A stretch of 64,000 nucleotides of DNA from Tistrella mobilis KA081020-065 (lineage in GTDB: Bacteria > Pseudomonadota > Alphaproteobacteria > Tistrellales > Tistrellaceae): positions 687,001-751,000 of the forward strand of contig NC_017958.1 in NCBI RefSeq assembly GCF_000264455.2, given 5' to 3'. A model generated the notes under the pieces. That model saw only the letters and a program-made list of their open reading frames with translations. It was not told the DNA's origin and ran no database searches. Of this stretch, positions 46,901 to 55,304 are shown piece by piece. The position numbers and the translations under genes are program-made. Positions within the stretch are counted from its first letter, which is position 1; each line of letters starts with the position of its first letter.

Positions 46901-47527
46901 TCACCCGCGAAGAGTCAGCCATTCGAATGGAGCACCCTGATAACCACTCACGTCAAAGCTGCGAATCCATTGCTCAAGATTCGCAATCAGCTGCGCATCA
47001 TCAAAGGTGGTCAGACCTCTTCCTCTTTTGCATAGAGGCCGATTCTGCTTGTCTTTCAGTTCCTCGGGAAACTTCGGCCCCTCGCCCCCGAAATACAGAA
47101 AGTCACTGCTAATCAGAACCCTGTTAACGCCCGTGTCGCGGGCGACATGGTCTGAATTGAGTGTGCCGTCGGGGCGGGAGTGAAATGAGTCTCGCTGCTG
47201 CCAAGCGGCTCCAGGCGCGGCCCTGAAGTAGATACTATCCCCGCAACTTTGCTTCCGGCTCCCATTGCGGTACGGCTTTTTAGCCTCGAACCGTGGGTCT
47301 GCGCCATACTCGTCAAATGTCATCGCCTCAGTCACGCGCATCGCATACACGAGATGCCCGCCACGTCGGACAGTTCTATCATTGCTCCCACTGCCGACCA
47401 CCCAATCGCCGATGTCAGCGGATCTGCGGATACTGGGTTTGCAGGTCGCAAGCGTGCAGTAGCCGTAGAAGGGATTAGGTGCGAAACCACTGTCATATCG
47501 CACCACATAGGAGTGAATGCGAGCCAT
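46901..47527 (-). CDS. Nmad2-family (nucleotide modification associated domain) protein
   Basis: This 208-residue protein is a single domain starting RIHSYVVRYDSGFAPNPFYG, then CTLATCKPSIRRSADIGDWVVG, with GHLVYAMRV and FLYFGG later. I recognise this as the Nmad2 family, described from gene neighbourhoods for nucleotide or base modification; its biochemical activity is not established. It shares one base with the upstream TIR gene (TGATG), typical of coupled translation, and sits 3 bases before the MazG-like gene. In this operon it could handle or sense a modified nucleotide. The family call rests on memory of the sequence pattern. Confidence 0.72.
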   Translation of the reverse strand: MARIHSYVVRYDSGFAPNPFYGYCTLATCKPSIRRSADIGDWVVGSGSNDRTVRRGGHLVYAMRVTEAMTFDEYGADPRFEAKKPYRNGSRKQSCGDSIYFRAAPGAAWQQRDSFHSRPDGTLNSDHVARDTGVNRVLISSDFLYFGGEGPKFPEELKDKQNRPLCKRGRGLTTFDDAQLIANLEQWIRSFDVSGYQGAPFEWLTLRG

Positions 47528-47994
47528 CAGCAGGGGTGCCGCTTGAGTGGAACCGGGTCGCAGGCGCCACCGTCAGGCTTCTCCCACGAGTCCTTCCCGT
47601 TGATCGCATCAATGATCGCATCGCCGTTCCACCCAACCAAAGCGTCAGCATATTCTTTCAGAGCCTCTGGGAGGTCGCATTCCTTCTCGCCATGCTCCCA
47701 AACACCAACAATGCGCTTGCCCTGTTTGGCCGCATATTCGATTTCCCAGTTCACCCAGTCACTGTCCTTGGTCTGGGGGGAAACGTAGCAAATGAACACT
47801 CCAGCCCATTTGATGGCAGGGGCAAGGATCTGTGTCTTTATATAGCTCTCATTGGTAGCATTGTTAAATTTCCCCGTATGGATAGAGGAATCCCTGATCT
47901 CCATCCCTTTCGGAGCCAGCAAATCCTTTAGCTTCTGGAGTCCATGATCGTCCTTGTGGACATGGCTAATAAACACATTCCTTTTTCCTGTCAT
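47527..47994 (-). CDS. TIR-domain protein heading the Nmad2-MazG-UDG operon
   Basis: This 155-residue TIR protein has NVFISHVHKDD (6-16), GVFICYVSPQT (65-75) and DWVNWEIEYA with Glu84 as the probable catalytic residue, followed by KRIVGVWEHGE. It resembles stand-alone ThsB-like TIR enzymes that consume NAD or convert it to a signal. It is the first gene of the - strand operon. GGAGGGG lies five bases upstream of the ATG (48001-48009 region), a strong ribosome site. It could be the killing or signalling arm of a system whose other parts act on nucleotides and DNA (inference). Confidence 0.83.
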   Translation of the reverse strand: MTGKRNVFISHVHKDDHGLQKLKDLLAPKGMEIRDSSIHTGKFNNATNESYIKTQILAPAIKWAGVFICYVSPQTKDSDWVNWEIEYAAKQGKRIVGVWEHGEKECDLPEALKEYADALVGWNGDAIIDAINGKDSWEKPDGGACDPVPLKRHPC

Positions 47995-48242
47995 TCAACC
48001 CCTCCAGCTTTACATCGATGGTCAAATGCGAATAGTGAGAATCCTACAATCAACATGCGATGGAAAACCTGTCGCTCTTATCAATTATCAGATCAAAATT
48101 ATTCAGGACGCAATACAGAGAATGAGCGGCGTGACGGGTTGGAGGGAAGAAGGGGGGCAGACTGTTTGGTGGGGTCCAGACCGTTTAGTTAGGCAACGGT
48201 TCATTGCGACAAAACAGGTAGCGGTATAATCGCCCAGCAATC
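47995..48242. promoter_or_regulatory. Upstream region of the - strand TIR operon
   Basis: About 250 bases, AT-rich on the left half, lie between the TIR start and the 3' end of the CPBP gene. It should contain the operon's promoter. I see no clear -35/-10 pair or operator, and a G-rich tract (near 48140-48160) with no obvious role. The return to high GC near 48240 marks the right edge of the island. Confidence 0.35.
48026..48229 (+). CDS. Possible small hypothetical protein or gene remnant
   Basis: A 67-codon frame (MRIVRILQ... to the stop at 48229) lies between the divergent TIR promoter region and the 3' end of the CPBP gene. Its composition is protein-like (ALINYQIKIIQDAIQRM, TVWWGPDRLVRQRF), but I recognise no family and see no good ribosome site. 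It overlaps the probable promoter of the - strand operon. It may be the tail of a lost gene or chance. Confidence 0.2.
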   Translation: MRIVRILQSTCDGKPVALINYQIKIIQDAIQRMSGVTGWREEGGQTVWWGPDRLVRQRFIATKQVAV

Positions 48243-49211
48243 TCACCCCCTCCTCCCCCAAACCCCAAAAAACACCACCCAAAACACCACCGCCGCGACA
48301 ATCGCCGTCGCCACCAGCGCCCAGCTCATGCCCACCGGTTCGGCCAGGCGCCAGATCGGTTCTGCCGGGGTGACTTCGGGGTTCTGGACGATGGAGAACA
48401 GCGACAGGTTGTTGGCGAGGTGGACGCCGATCGCCGGTTCCAGGCGCTGGGCCTTGACCGTCAGCGCGGCCGCGAACAGGCCGGCGATGAACAGGCTGGC
48501 ATAGGTTTCGGGCGTGTTGGCGGGGCTGTAATGGTAGAGGGAGAAGATCAGCGCGGCGCCGATGGCGGCGACCACCGGGCGGCCGATCACGGCGTAGACG
48601 CCCTGGAGGGGATAGGCGCGGAAGACCAGTTCGTCGGAGGTCGCCTGGATCAGGTAGAGCACGAGGCCAAGGGCCAGGCCCGCGATCCAGCCTGCCGGTT
48701 CGAACACGAAGTTGAAGGTCACCGGCTGGCCGGCGAGCCAGATGCCGGCGAGCGAGGACAGCGTCACCAGGGGCAGATAGATCAGGAAGGCGAGGCCGAC
48801 CAGCTTCAGATCATAGGTGCGCGTCGGCGAGATCAGGGTCATGAACGGCCGCTGGTTGAGCAGCCGGACAACCAGGAAGACGCCCAGGATCCAGATCGGG
48901 AACATCGCCATCCAGATCAGGAAGCCCACGATGTTGGCCGTGGTCGCGAACAGATTGACCATGGCGTCAGGGGGGCCGTAGGTATTGATTGCCCAGGCCT
49001 GGATCGGGCCGATCACCTGGGCCGCGCCCAGCGGCACCACCAGGAAGATGATGATCAGCCCGATGCCGTAGATCAGCTCGCTGCTGCGGCCGAGGCGGCC
49101 CATGTCGAGATAGGCATTGCTGCGGGCGGCCGGGCCGGGGCCGACGGCAGAGCCGGTTGCGGTTGCGGCAGGCCTGGCCGGTGCGGTGCTGGTCTTCTCG
49201 CTGGCGGTCAT
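48243..49211 (-). CDS. CPBP-family (CAAX protease/bacteriocin-processing) membrane protein
   Basis: The 322-residue protein has multiple hydrophobic segments and the three CPBP motifs: SDELVFRAYP (normally EExxxR; here Asp-Glu), SLYHYS and GVHLANNLS. CPBP homologues are membrane metalloproteases of the Rce1 type; the substrate here is unknown. I chose the ATG at 49211 (MTASEKTS) because AAGGGGTG stands six bases upstream; 24 further codons in frame upstream look non-coding. The N-terminal 40 residues are Ala/Pro-rich and probably cytoplasmic. It is a single gene, convergent with nothing in the island, and has a high-GC host-like composition. Confidence 0.82.
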   Translation of the reverse strand: MTASEKTSTAPARPAATATGSAVGPGPAARSNAYLDMGRLGRSSELIYGIGLIIIFLVVPLGAAQVIGPIQAWAINTYGPPDAMVNLFATTANIVGFLIWMAMFPIWILGVFLVVRLLNQRPFMTLISPTRTYDLKLVGLAFLIYLPLVTLSSLAGIWLAGQPVTFNFVFEPAGWIAGLALGLVLYLIQATSDELVFRAYPLQGVYAVIGRPVVAAIGAALIFSLYHYSPANTPETYASLFIAGLFAAALTVKAQRLEPAIGVHLANNLSLFSIVQNPEVTPAEPIWRLAEPVGMSWALVATAIVAAVVFWVVFFGVWGRRG

Positions 49212-49338
49212 GGGCACCCCTTCGTGATCACCCCGGCCGGCTCCCGATACCCGGCACGTGTCGGGTGCCCACTCTATCACCAACCTGTGGCGATCTGCAT
49301 CACGGAGTGCCTATCGATGCGCAATCTTTTCCGAAGGT

Positions 49339-50535
49339 TCACAACGTGCGGTCGCGGGCGGCGATCAGGCCGTTGACCAGGGCGACCAGGCCGATGCCGC
49401 TGAGCAGCCAGGCGACCAGCGACCAGCCGCCGGTGAGCTCGTGGATCAGGCCGATGGCGAGCGGCCCGAGTGCCGCAAGCGTGTAGCCCACCGACTGGGC
49501 CATGCCGGAAAGCCGGGCCGCCGTCATCGCATCGCCCGACCGCAGCACGATCATCACCAGCGCCAGCGCGAAACAGCCGCCCTGGCCGATGCCCAGCACC
49601 ACCGCCCAGGGCCACATGGTCGCAACCGGCCCCCACATCATGCCGAGCATGCCTGAAATCGTGCAGACCATGATCGCCAGAACCCAGAGCTGCTGATTGC
49701 GCCGCCGGGCAGCCAGCACGGGCACGAACAGCGCCGAGATCGTCTGCACCAGCAGCGACACCGACACCACCAGCCCCGACATCACCACGCTGACGCCACG
49801 ATCCTGCAGAATGCTGGGCAGCCAGCCGAACACCGAATAGGCGAGCGAGCTTTGCAGGCCCATGAACAGCGTGATCGACCAGGCCAGCGGCGAGGTCAGA
49901 AGCCGCGTGCCGGTATTGGGCCGGTGCCCCGCCCGGGTGTCCAGATGCCGCGCCGCCGGCCACCAGACCGCGGCGGCGAGCAGCGCCGGGATCGCCCAGA
50001 CGCCCAGCGCCACCGCCCAGCTGCCGCTGGCCTCGGCAATCGGCGCGGTGACCCCGGCGGCGATCGCGGCACCGCCGCAGAGCGCCATGGTGTAGATACC
50101 GGTCAACAACCCGGCTTTGTCTGGAAACGCCTGTTTCACGACCCCCGGCAGCAGGACCCCGGCAATGCCGATGCCGGCGCCGCCCAGCAGCGAGCCGGCG
50201 AACAGGCCGGTGGGCCCGAAGAAGCCACGCAGCACCACGCCCACCGCGATCATCACCAGCGCCACCACCGCGGCGGCCGGCACGCCGATGCGGCGGGCGA
50301 GCATGGGGGCTGCCGGGCCGAACAGGCCCAGGCACATCACCGGCAGGGTGGTGACCAGGCTGGCGGTGGCGCTGTCGAGGCCGAGCGCGGCGGAGACGGT
50401 GCCGAGCAGCGGCCCGATGCTGGTGAGCGCCGGGCGCAGGTTCAGCGCCACCAGCACGATGGCGACGATCAGCAACAGCGCGGCGCCGCGGCTGACGGCG
50501 GCAGAGGATCGCGGGGACGAGGTGGACATGGTCAC
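49339..50535 (-). CDS. MFS transporter, CynX/NimT-like
   Basis: The 398-residue protein has twelve predicted hydrophobic segments and a CynX/NimT-type start (VALNLRPALTSIGPLLGTVSAALGL). The family includes cyanate- and 2-nitroimidazole-related transporters, but substrates vary and cannot be read from sequence. A GTG at 50535 overlaps the regulator's stop (GTGA); an ATG two codons in (50529) is the alternative. It follows a GntR-type regulator directly, so the regulator probably controls it. Nothing ties it specifically to the peptide cluster 7 kb away. Confidence 0.85.
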   Translation of the reverse strand: MTMSTSSPRSSAAVSRGAALLLIVAIVLVALNLRPALTSIGPLLGTVSAALGLDSATASLVTTLPVMCLGLFGPAAPMLARRIGVPAAAVVALVMIAVGVVLRGFFGPTGLFAGSLLGGAGIGIAGVLLPGVVKQAFPDKAGLLTGIYTMALCGGAAIAAGVTAPIAEASGSWAVALGVWAIPALLAAAVWWPAARHLDTRAGHRPNTGTRLLTSPLAWSITLFMGLQSSLAYSVFGWLPSILQDRGVSVVMSGLVVSVSLLVQTISALFVPVLAARRRNQQLWVLAIMVCTISGMLGMMWGPVATMWPWAVVLGIGQGGCFALALVMIVLRSGDAMTAARLSGMAQSVGYTLAALGPLAIGLIHELTGGWSLVAWLLSGIGLVALVNGLIAARDRTL

Positions 50536-51299
50536 AGACCGGGGGCTTTCAGTGTGCGGAGGGGCTTGGTACGGGAGGCTTTCGGGGGCGAAGACGGGTC
50601 GGACAACCGGCCTTCGACCACCGCCATCAGCGGGGCCAGGAGGTCGCGTGCCGCCTGTGCCGCCCGGTCGGGATCACGCGCCGCGATGGCATCGCGCACC
50701 GCGACATGGGCAGCGAGGCTCGGCTCGGGCAGGCTCCGATCGGCGAGCGAGATGCGCAGATAGCGGCGCAGCTGATTGGTGAACCAGCCATAGAGTTCGG
50801 CGAGCGCCGCATTGCCGGCGGCCTCGGCCACCGACAGGTGGAAGGCGATGTCCTGTTCCAGATAGGTCTCGAAGGCGGCGGGATCACTTGGCGCCGGCTC
50901 GACCAGACCGCGGGCGGCCAGGGCGCGGTCGATGCGGGCCAGGCTGTCGGGTGTTACACGCAAGGCGGCCAGCCGTGCAGCCTCTACCTCCAGAGCCGCG
51001 CGCAGCTCCAGATGATCGCGCAGCCCGGCATTGGCGACCCGGCGCAGGGCGTCGGCCGGCTCGTCGACCGCCCGGACATAGGTGCCGTCGCCCTGGCGGA
51101 CCTCCAGCAGGCCCAGATAGGCGAGCGCCCGCACGGCCTCGCGCACCGTGCCGCGGCCGACACCCAGGGCCTGGGCCAGTTCGGGTTCCGGCGGAATCCT
51201 GTCCCCTGCCCCCCAGCCATCCCGGCCGATCTGGGCACGCAACCGCTCGATCGCGGCATCGACGAGACTGCGCCGGGCGACGGCGCCGAGGCTGGACAT
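50532..51299 (-). CDS. GntR-family (FadR-type) transcriptional regulator
   Basis: The 255-residue protein has an N-terminal winged helix-turn-helix (GDRIPPEPELAQALGVGRGT then VREAVRALAYLGLLEVRQGDGTYV, about 30-80) and a C-terminal all-helical FCD domain (EQDIAFHLSVAEAAGNAAL). I use the ATG at 51299 (MSSLGAVARRSL); an upstream in-frame extension of 50 codons crosses the terminator of the preceding operon and is not credible. FadR-type regulators bind small organic acids. It overlaps the MFS gene by four bases and likely regulates both itself and the transporter. Confidence 0.88.
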   Translation of the reverse strand: MSSLGAVARRSLVDAAIERLRAQIGRDGWGAGDRIPPEPELAQALGVGRGTVREAVRALAYLGLLEVRQGDGTYVRAVDEPADALRRVANAGLRDHLELRAALEVEAARLAALRVTPDSLARIDRALAARGLVEPAPSDPAAFETYLEQDIAFHLSVAEAAGNAALAELYGWFTNQLRRYLRISLADRSLPEPSLAAHVAVRDAIAARDPDRAAQAARDLLAPLMAVVEGRLSDPSSPPKASRTKPLRTLKAPGL

Positions 51300-51374
51300 G
51301 GCGGGCAGGCTCCGCTGACATCGGTTCAGCCGATCATCCGATGTTTTGGGCCGGGATGCGAGCGGGAATGGGGG

Positions 51375-51402
51375 CGAAAATGGGCGGCCCGACAGGCCGC
51401 CC
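51375..51402 (-). terminator. Rho-independent terminator of the cyoABCD-SURF1 operon
   Basis: A perfect 8-bp stem (51382-51389 with 51395-51402, GGGCGGCC and its complement, five-base loop) begins right after the SURF1 stop. It is followed on the - strand by ATTTTC. Confidence 0.78.
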
Positions 51403-52197
51403 TCAGGCGCGCCGCCGCCGGATCTCGGAGCGGAGGAGAGACACCGCACCCGCCGCCGACATCAGGGCGAGCGTGAACCAGGTGAGCGCATAGACCAGAT
51501 GGCTGTCGGGGAAGCTGACTTTGGTGAGCCCGCCCACGGGATAGCCGCCGGGGGCGGTTTCCGCGGCATCGACGAAGTAGGGTGCCACCTCCGCCAACCC
51601 GCGGGCCCGGGCGATCGCTGCCACGTCGCGGGAATACCAGGCCTCCGCCGCCGGGTCGTTCTCGCGCAGGAAGCCGCCGCCGGGTTCGGTGATCCGCATC
51701 AGGCCGGTGACCCTGGTGTCGGTGTCGATCTGGCCGGCGGCACGGCTGGCGGGGTCTTTCCGATCGGGCGGGACGAAGCCGCGATTGACCAGCACGGTGA
51801 AGCCGCGATCGTCGGCGAAGGGCGTCACCACCCAATAGCCGGCGCCGAGATCGGTGGTGGCGCGGACCAGGGTCTCGCGGTCGTTCAGGAAGCGGCCGGA
51901 AAGCGCCACGCGGCGATATTCGTCACCGTCGCGGGTGATCCGGGACCAGGCATCAGGACCCGGGGCCGCGACCGGATCCTGATGGATGCGGGCATCGACG
52001 CGCGCGATCAGATCATGCTTCCAGGCCCGGCGCTCCACCTGCCAGATGCCGAGCGCCAGCCCGCCGGCAATGCCAATGAGAAAGAGGACGCCCACCAGAA
52101 TGAGCGTCCCCGTCCTGCGGCCGCGCCGCCCGCCGGGAGGAGCCCCCTTTTCGGGACGCCCCCCTTCCGGCGTGATGTCGCCTTTCGGCTTGGTCAC
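51403..52197 (-). CDS. SURF1-family terminal oxidase assembly protein
   Basis: The 264-residue protein has a transmembrane helix near the N-terminus (LILVGVLFLIGIAGGLALGIWQ), then SURF1 hallmarks: GIWQVERR, YRRVALSGRF, TPF, VLVNRGFVP, and a second transmembrane helix at the end (LVYALTWFTLALMSAAGAV). SURF1 proteins help haem insertion into haem-copper oxidases; in many alphaproteobacteria a copy belongs to the cyo operon, as here. I take the GTG at 52197, which overlaps the cyoD stop (GTGA). The ATG at 52257 would overlap cyoD by 64 bases. Confidence 0.88.
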   Translation of the reverse strand: MTKPKGDITPEGGRPEKGAPPGGRRGRRTGTLILVGVLFLIGIAGGLALGIWQVERRAWKHDLIARVDARIHQDPVAAPGPDAWSRITRDGDEYRRVALSGRFLNDRETLVRATTDLGAGYWVVTPFADDRGFTVLVNRGFVPPDRKDPASRAAGQIDTDTRVTGLMRITEPGGGFLRENDPAAEAWYSRDVAAIARARGLAEVAPYFVDAAETAPGGYPVGGLTKVSFPDSHLVYALTWFTLALMSAAGAVSLLRSEIRRRRA

Positions 52198-52619
52198 GGC
52201 AGCTGGCTCATGTCGTGGACCGGCATCATGTTGGTGTTCAGATGGTACATGACCCACATGGACCCGGCGAGGGTGATCGCCACGATGATGACGGTGAAGG
52301 TGAGGGACAGCATGTTCCAGCCGCCCTCGGAACTGACGTTCATGTGCAGGAAGTAGACCATGTGGACCACGATCTGCACGGCCGCGAAGGCCATGATCAC
52401 CACGGCCGTGGTCTGGGCGTCTTCGATCACGCCGCCCATCACCAGCCAGAAGGGGATCGCCGTCAGGATGACGGAGAGGATGAACCCCTTCATATAGCCG
52501 CTGAAAGAGGCGTGGCCCGCGCCGTGATCGTCTTCGTGGGCGTGCCCGTGGGCGCCGTGGGCCTGGGCACCATGCCCGTGGACGTTGGCGCCGTGCAGGC
52601 TGTTCAGCTCCGCGCTCAT
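52194..52619 (-). CDS. cyoD: Cytochrome bo3 ubiquinol oxidase subunit IV
   Basis: The 141-residue protein has three transmembrane helices (ILSVILTAIPFWLV, AVVIMAFAAVQIVVHMVYFLHM and LTFTVIIVAITLAGSMWVMY) and ends in NMMPVHDM, as in CyoD. It assists assembly of the quinol oxidase. The first 40 residues are unusual, with nine histidines (HGHGAQAHGAHGHAH...), and could bind metal. The start is the ATG at 52619, overlapping the cyoC stop by four bases; a longer in-frame extension upstream lies inside cyoC and is spurious. Confidence 0.93.
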   Translation of the reverse strand: MSAELNSLHGANVHGHGAQAHGAHGHAHEDDHGAGHASFSGYMKGFILSVILTAIPFWLVMGGVIEDAQTTAVVIMAFAAVQIVVHMVYFLHMNVSSEGGWNMLSLTFTVIIVAITLAGSMWVMYHLNTNMMPVHDMSQLP

Positions 52620-53278
52620 CGCAGCATCCCCATCAGATAGACGAAGGTGAAGACGCCGATCCAGACGACGTCGAGGAAGTGCCAGAACATGCTGAGGCAC
52701 ATCAGGCGGCGGCGGTTGGCCGGAACCAGGCCGCGCTTCGAGACCTGGACCATCAGCGTGACCAGCCAGATGGTGCCGAAGGTAACGTGCAGGCCATGGG
52801 TGCCGACCAGGGTGAAGAAGGCCGACAGGAAGGCGCTGCGCTGCGGCGTGGCACCGATATGGATCAGATGCGCGAACTCGTAAAGTTCGATCGAGAGGAA
52901 GGCGAGGCCGAAGAGCCCCGTGATTCCCAGCCACATCTGGGTCTCGGCCACCTTGCGCTTCTCCATCGAGATCATGGCGAAGCCGTAGGTGATGGACGAG
53001 AGCAGCAGCATGGTGGTGTTGAGCGCCACCAGCTCCAGGTCGAACAGGTCGCGGGGCGCCGGCCCGGCGGCATAATTGCCACCGAGCACGGCATAGACCG
53101 CGAAGAGCGCCGCGAAGATCAGGCAGTCGCTCATCAGGTAGATCCAGAAGCCGAGATACGTGCTGCTGCCTTCGGCGTGCGCGTGCTCTTCTTCCAGGTA
53201 GAACGGGCGGGCCTTTGCGGCCCGGCCCGAGGCCGGACGACCCGAAGCGGAGGGGGCGCCGTGAACGGTTGCAGTCAT
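52616..53278 (-). CDS. cyoC: Cytochrome bo3 ubiquinol oxidase subunit III
   Basis: The 220-residue protein has five hydrophobic helices and the subunit III patterns FWIYLMSDCLIFAALFA, SSITYGFAM, FTLVGTHGLHVTFG and FWHFLDVVWIGVFTFVYLMG. It is part of the haem-copper quinol oxidase complex in the inner membrane and stabilises subunit I. It starts four bases after the cyoB stop and overlaps cyoD by ATGA, so the operon is tightly coupled. Confidence 0.95.
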   Translation of the reverse strand: MTATVHGAPSASGRPASGRAAKARPFYLEEEHAHAEGSSTYLGFWIYLMSDCLIFAALFAVYAVLGGNYAAGPAPRDLFDLELVALNTTMLLLSSITYGFAMISMEKRKVAETQMWLGITGLFGLAFLSIELYEFAHLIHIGATPQRSAFLSAFFTLVGTHGLHVTFGTIWLVTLMVQVSKRGLVPANRRRLMCLSMFWHFLDVVWIGVFTFVYLMGMLR

Positions 53279-53282
53279 GTCG

Positions 53283-55286
53283 TCACCCCTGAACCGCGAG
53301 CTGGCGGGTCCGCTCGGCTTCCGTCTTCTCCACGGTTTCGACCGGGATGTGGAAGTCGCGGTTGTAGTTGAAGGTGTGATAGATCGCCGAGCCGATCAGC
53401 GCCACGAAGGACACCGCCGCCAGCCACCAGATGTACCAGATGAGCGCCACGCCGAGCACGACGCTGAGCCCCGCCAGGATGATGCCGGCGCCGGTATTCT
53501 TGGGCATGTGGATCGAGCGGAAGCCCATCTGCGGACGCTGATAGCCGTTCTGCTTCATGTCCCACCAGGCATCACGATCGTAGATGACCGGGGTGAAGGC
53601 GAAGTTGTAGTCCGGCGGCGGCGACGAGGTCGCCCATTCCAGCGTGCGCGCATCCCAAGGGTCGCCGGTGGTGTCGCGCAGCTTGTTGCGGTTGCGGACA
53701 CTGACCGCGATCTGGATCAGGAAGGCGGCGATGCCGCCGGCGATCATCACCGCACCCAGGGCGGCGATCACGAACCAGATCTGCAGCGACGGGTCGTCGA
53801 AGACCCGCATGCGGCGGGTGACGCCCATCAGGCCCAGCACGTAGAGCGGCATGAAGGCGAAGTAGAAGCCCACCACCCACAGCCAGAACGAGACCTTGCC
53901 CCAGAAGACGTCGAGCTTGAAGCCGAAGGTCTTCGGGAACCAGTAGGCGATCGCGGCGAAGGCGCCGAACAGCACGCCGCCGATGATGACGTTATGGAAG
54001 TGAGCGATCAGGAACAGGCTGTTGTGCAGCGAGAAATCCGCCGGCGGCACCGCCAGCAGCACGCCGGTCATGCCACCGATCACGAAGGTCAGCATGAAGG
54101 CGACCGTCCACATCATCGGCAGCTCGAAGCGGATGCGGCCGTGATACATGGTGAACAGCCAGTTGAACATCTTCGCGCCCGTCGGGATCGAGATGATCAT
54201 GGTGGTGATGCCGAAGAAGGCATTCACGCTGGCGCCCGAGCCCATCGTGAAGAAGTGATGCAGCCAGACGATGTAGGAGAGGACGGTGATGGCGACGGTC
54301 GCATAGACCATCGACTTGTAGCCGAACAGGCGCTTGCCGCAGAAGGTCGCGGTGACTTCCGAGAACACGCCGAACATCGGCAGGATCAGGATGTAGACCT
54401 CGGGGTGGCCCCAGATCCAGATGAGGTTGACGTACATCATCGGGTTGCCGCCGAAGTCGTTCGTGAAGAAATTGGTCCCCACGTAACGGTCGAGCGACAG
54501 CAGAGCCAGAACGGCGGTCAGGATCGGGAAGGCGGCGACGATCAGGACGTTGGTGCAGAGCGAGGTCCAGGTGAAGACCGGCATCTTCATCATGGTCATG
54601 CCGGGCGCGCGCATCTTCACGATGGTGCAGATCAGGTTCACGCCCGACAGCAATGTGCCGACGCCCGCGATCTGCAAAGCCCAGATGTAATAGTCGACGC
54701 CGACATTCGGGCTGTAGGCGATGTTCGACAGCGGCGGATAGGCGAGCCAGCCGGTCTGGGCGAATTCACCCACGAACAGCGACATCATGATCAGGACCGC
54801 GCCGCCGGTGGTCATCCAGAAGCTGAAATTGTTCAGGAACGGGAACGACACGTCGCGGGCGCCGATCTGCAGCGGCACGATGTAGTTCATGAGACCCGTG
54901 ACGATGGGCATCGCCACGAAGAAGATCATGATCACGCCGTGGGCCGTGAAGACCTGGTCGTAATGATGGGCGTTGAGATAGCCTTCGCTGCCGTTGAAGG
55001 CGATGGCCTGCTGGAGGCGCATCATGATCGCGTCGGCAAAGCCACGCAGCAGCATGATGATGCCCAGCACCATGTACATGATGCCGATGCGCTTGTGGTC
55101 CACCGTGGTGAACCACTCCTTCCAGAGGTAGCCCCACAACCGGTAGCGGGTGAGGACGGCGAAGAGGGCGAGGCCGCCGAGGGCGACCGCGATGAACGTT
55201 CCAACCACGATCGGCTCGTGGAGCGGCAGCGAGTCCAGGCTCAGCCGGCCGAGGAGGAACGACGTCCCTGCGGTTTGTTCAGACAT
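53283..55286 (-). CDS. cyoB: Cytochrome bo3 ubiquinol oxidase subunit I
   Basis: The 667-residue protein is the catalytic, proton-pumping subunit. Visible ligand regions are [12 protein letters not shown] (low-spin haem His), [13 protein letters not shown] (CuB His and cross-linked Tyr), WLHHFFTMG (the two further CuB His) and [10 protein letters not shown] (haem His). The length suits CyoB (about 660), which is longer than cytochrome c oxidase subunit I. It oxidises ubiquinol and reduces oxygen to water. It lies 18 bases after cyoA. Confidence 0.96.
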   Translation of the reverse strand: MSEQTAGTSFLLGRLSLDSLPLHEPIVVGTFIAVALGGLALFAVLTRYRLWGYLWKEWFTTVDHKRIGIMYMVLGIIMLLRGFADAIMMRLQQAIAFNGSEGYLNAHHYDQVFTAHGVIMIFFVAMPIVTGLMNYIVPLQIGARDVSFPFLNNFSFWMTTGGAVLIMMSLFVGEFAQTGWLAYPPLSNIAYSPNVGVDYYIWALQIAGVGTLLSGVNLICTIVKMRAPGMTMMKMPVFTWTSLCTNVLIVAAFPILTAVLALLSLDRYVGTNFFTNDFGGNPMMYVNLIWIWGHPEVYILILPMFGVFSEVTATFCGKRLFGYKSMVYATVAITVLSYIVWLHHFFTMGSGASVNAFFGITTMIISIPTGAKMFNWLFTMYHGRIRFELPMMWTVAFMLTFVIGGMTGVLLAVPPADFSLHNSLFLIAHFHNVIIGGVLFGAFAAIAYWFPKTFGFKLDVFWGKVSFWLWVVGFYFAFMPLYVLGLMGVTRRMRVFDDPSLQIWFVIAALGAVMIAGGIAAFLIQIAVSVRNRNKLRDTTGDPWDARTLEWATSSPPPDYNFAFTPVIYDRDAWWDMKQNGYQRPQMGFRSIHMPKNTGAGIILAGLSVVLGVALIWYIWWLAAVSFVALIGSAIYHTFNYNRDFHIPVETVEKTEAERTRQLAVQG

Positions 55287-55304
55287 GATTACCGGAGTCT
55301 CAGG

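Larger units (their letters stand above)
42698..48242. other. Low-GC accessory island with two convergent conflict/defence operons
   Basis: GC content and codon use fall sharply against both flanks. The + genes (TIR, SLOG, ThsB-like TIR) end at 45084 and the - genes (TIR, Nmad2, MazG-like, UDG-like) end at 45102, only 17 bases apart. All seven families recur in predicted nucleotide-centred prokaryotic conflict systems. The composition and the lack of links to the flanking genes suggest lateral acquisition. No integrase remains. Confidence 0.7.

Noticed and set aside
48130-48200. Insertion-sequence end or attachment site
   Set aside because: The G-rich stretch has no inverted-repeat partner or target duplication that I can see.
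48420-49376. A + strand frame of 318 codons
   Set aside because: Antisense to the CPBP membrane protein; no protein-like features.
51300-51449. N-terminal extension of the GntR regulator
   Set aside because: It would cross the operon terminator hairpin and has no family similarity; the ATG at 51299 gives a normal length.
52198-52257. Longer SURF1 start at ATG 52257
   Set aside because: It would overlap cyoD by 64 bases; the GTGA overlap at 52194-52197 fits the operon's pattern.
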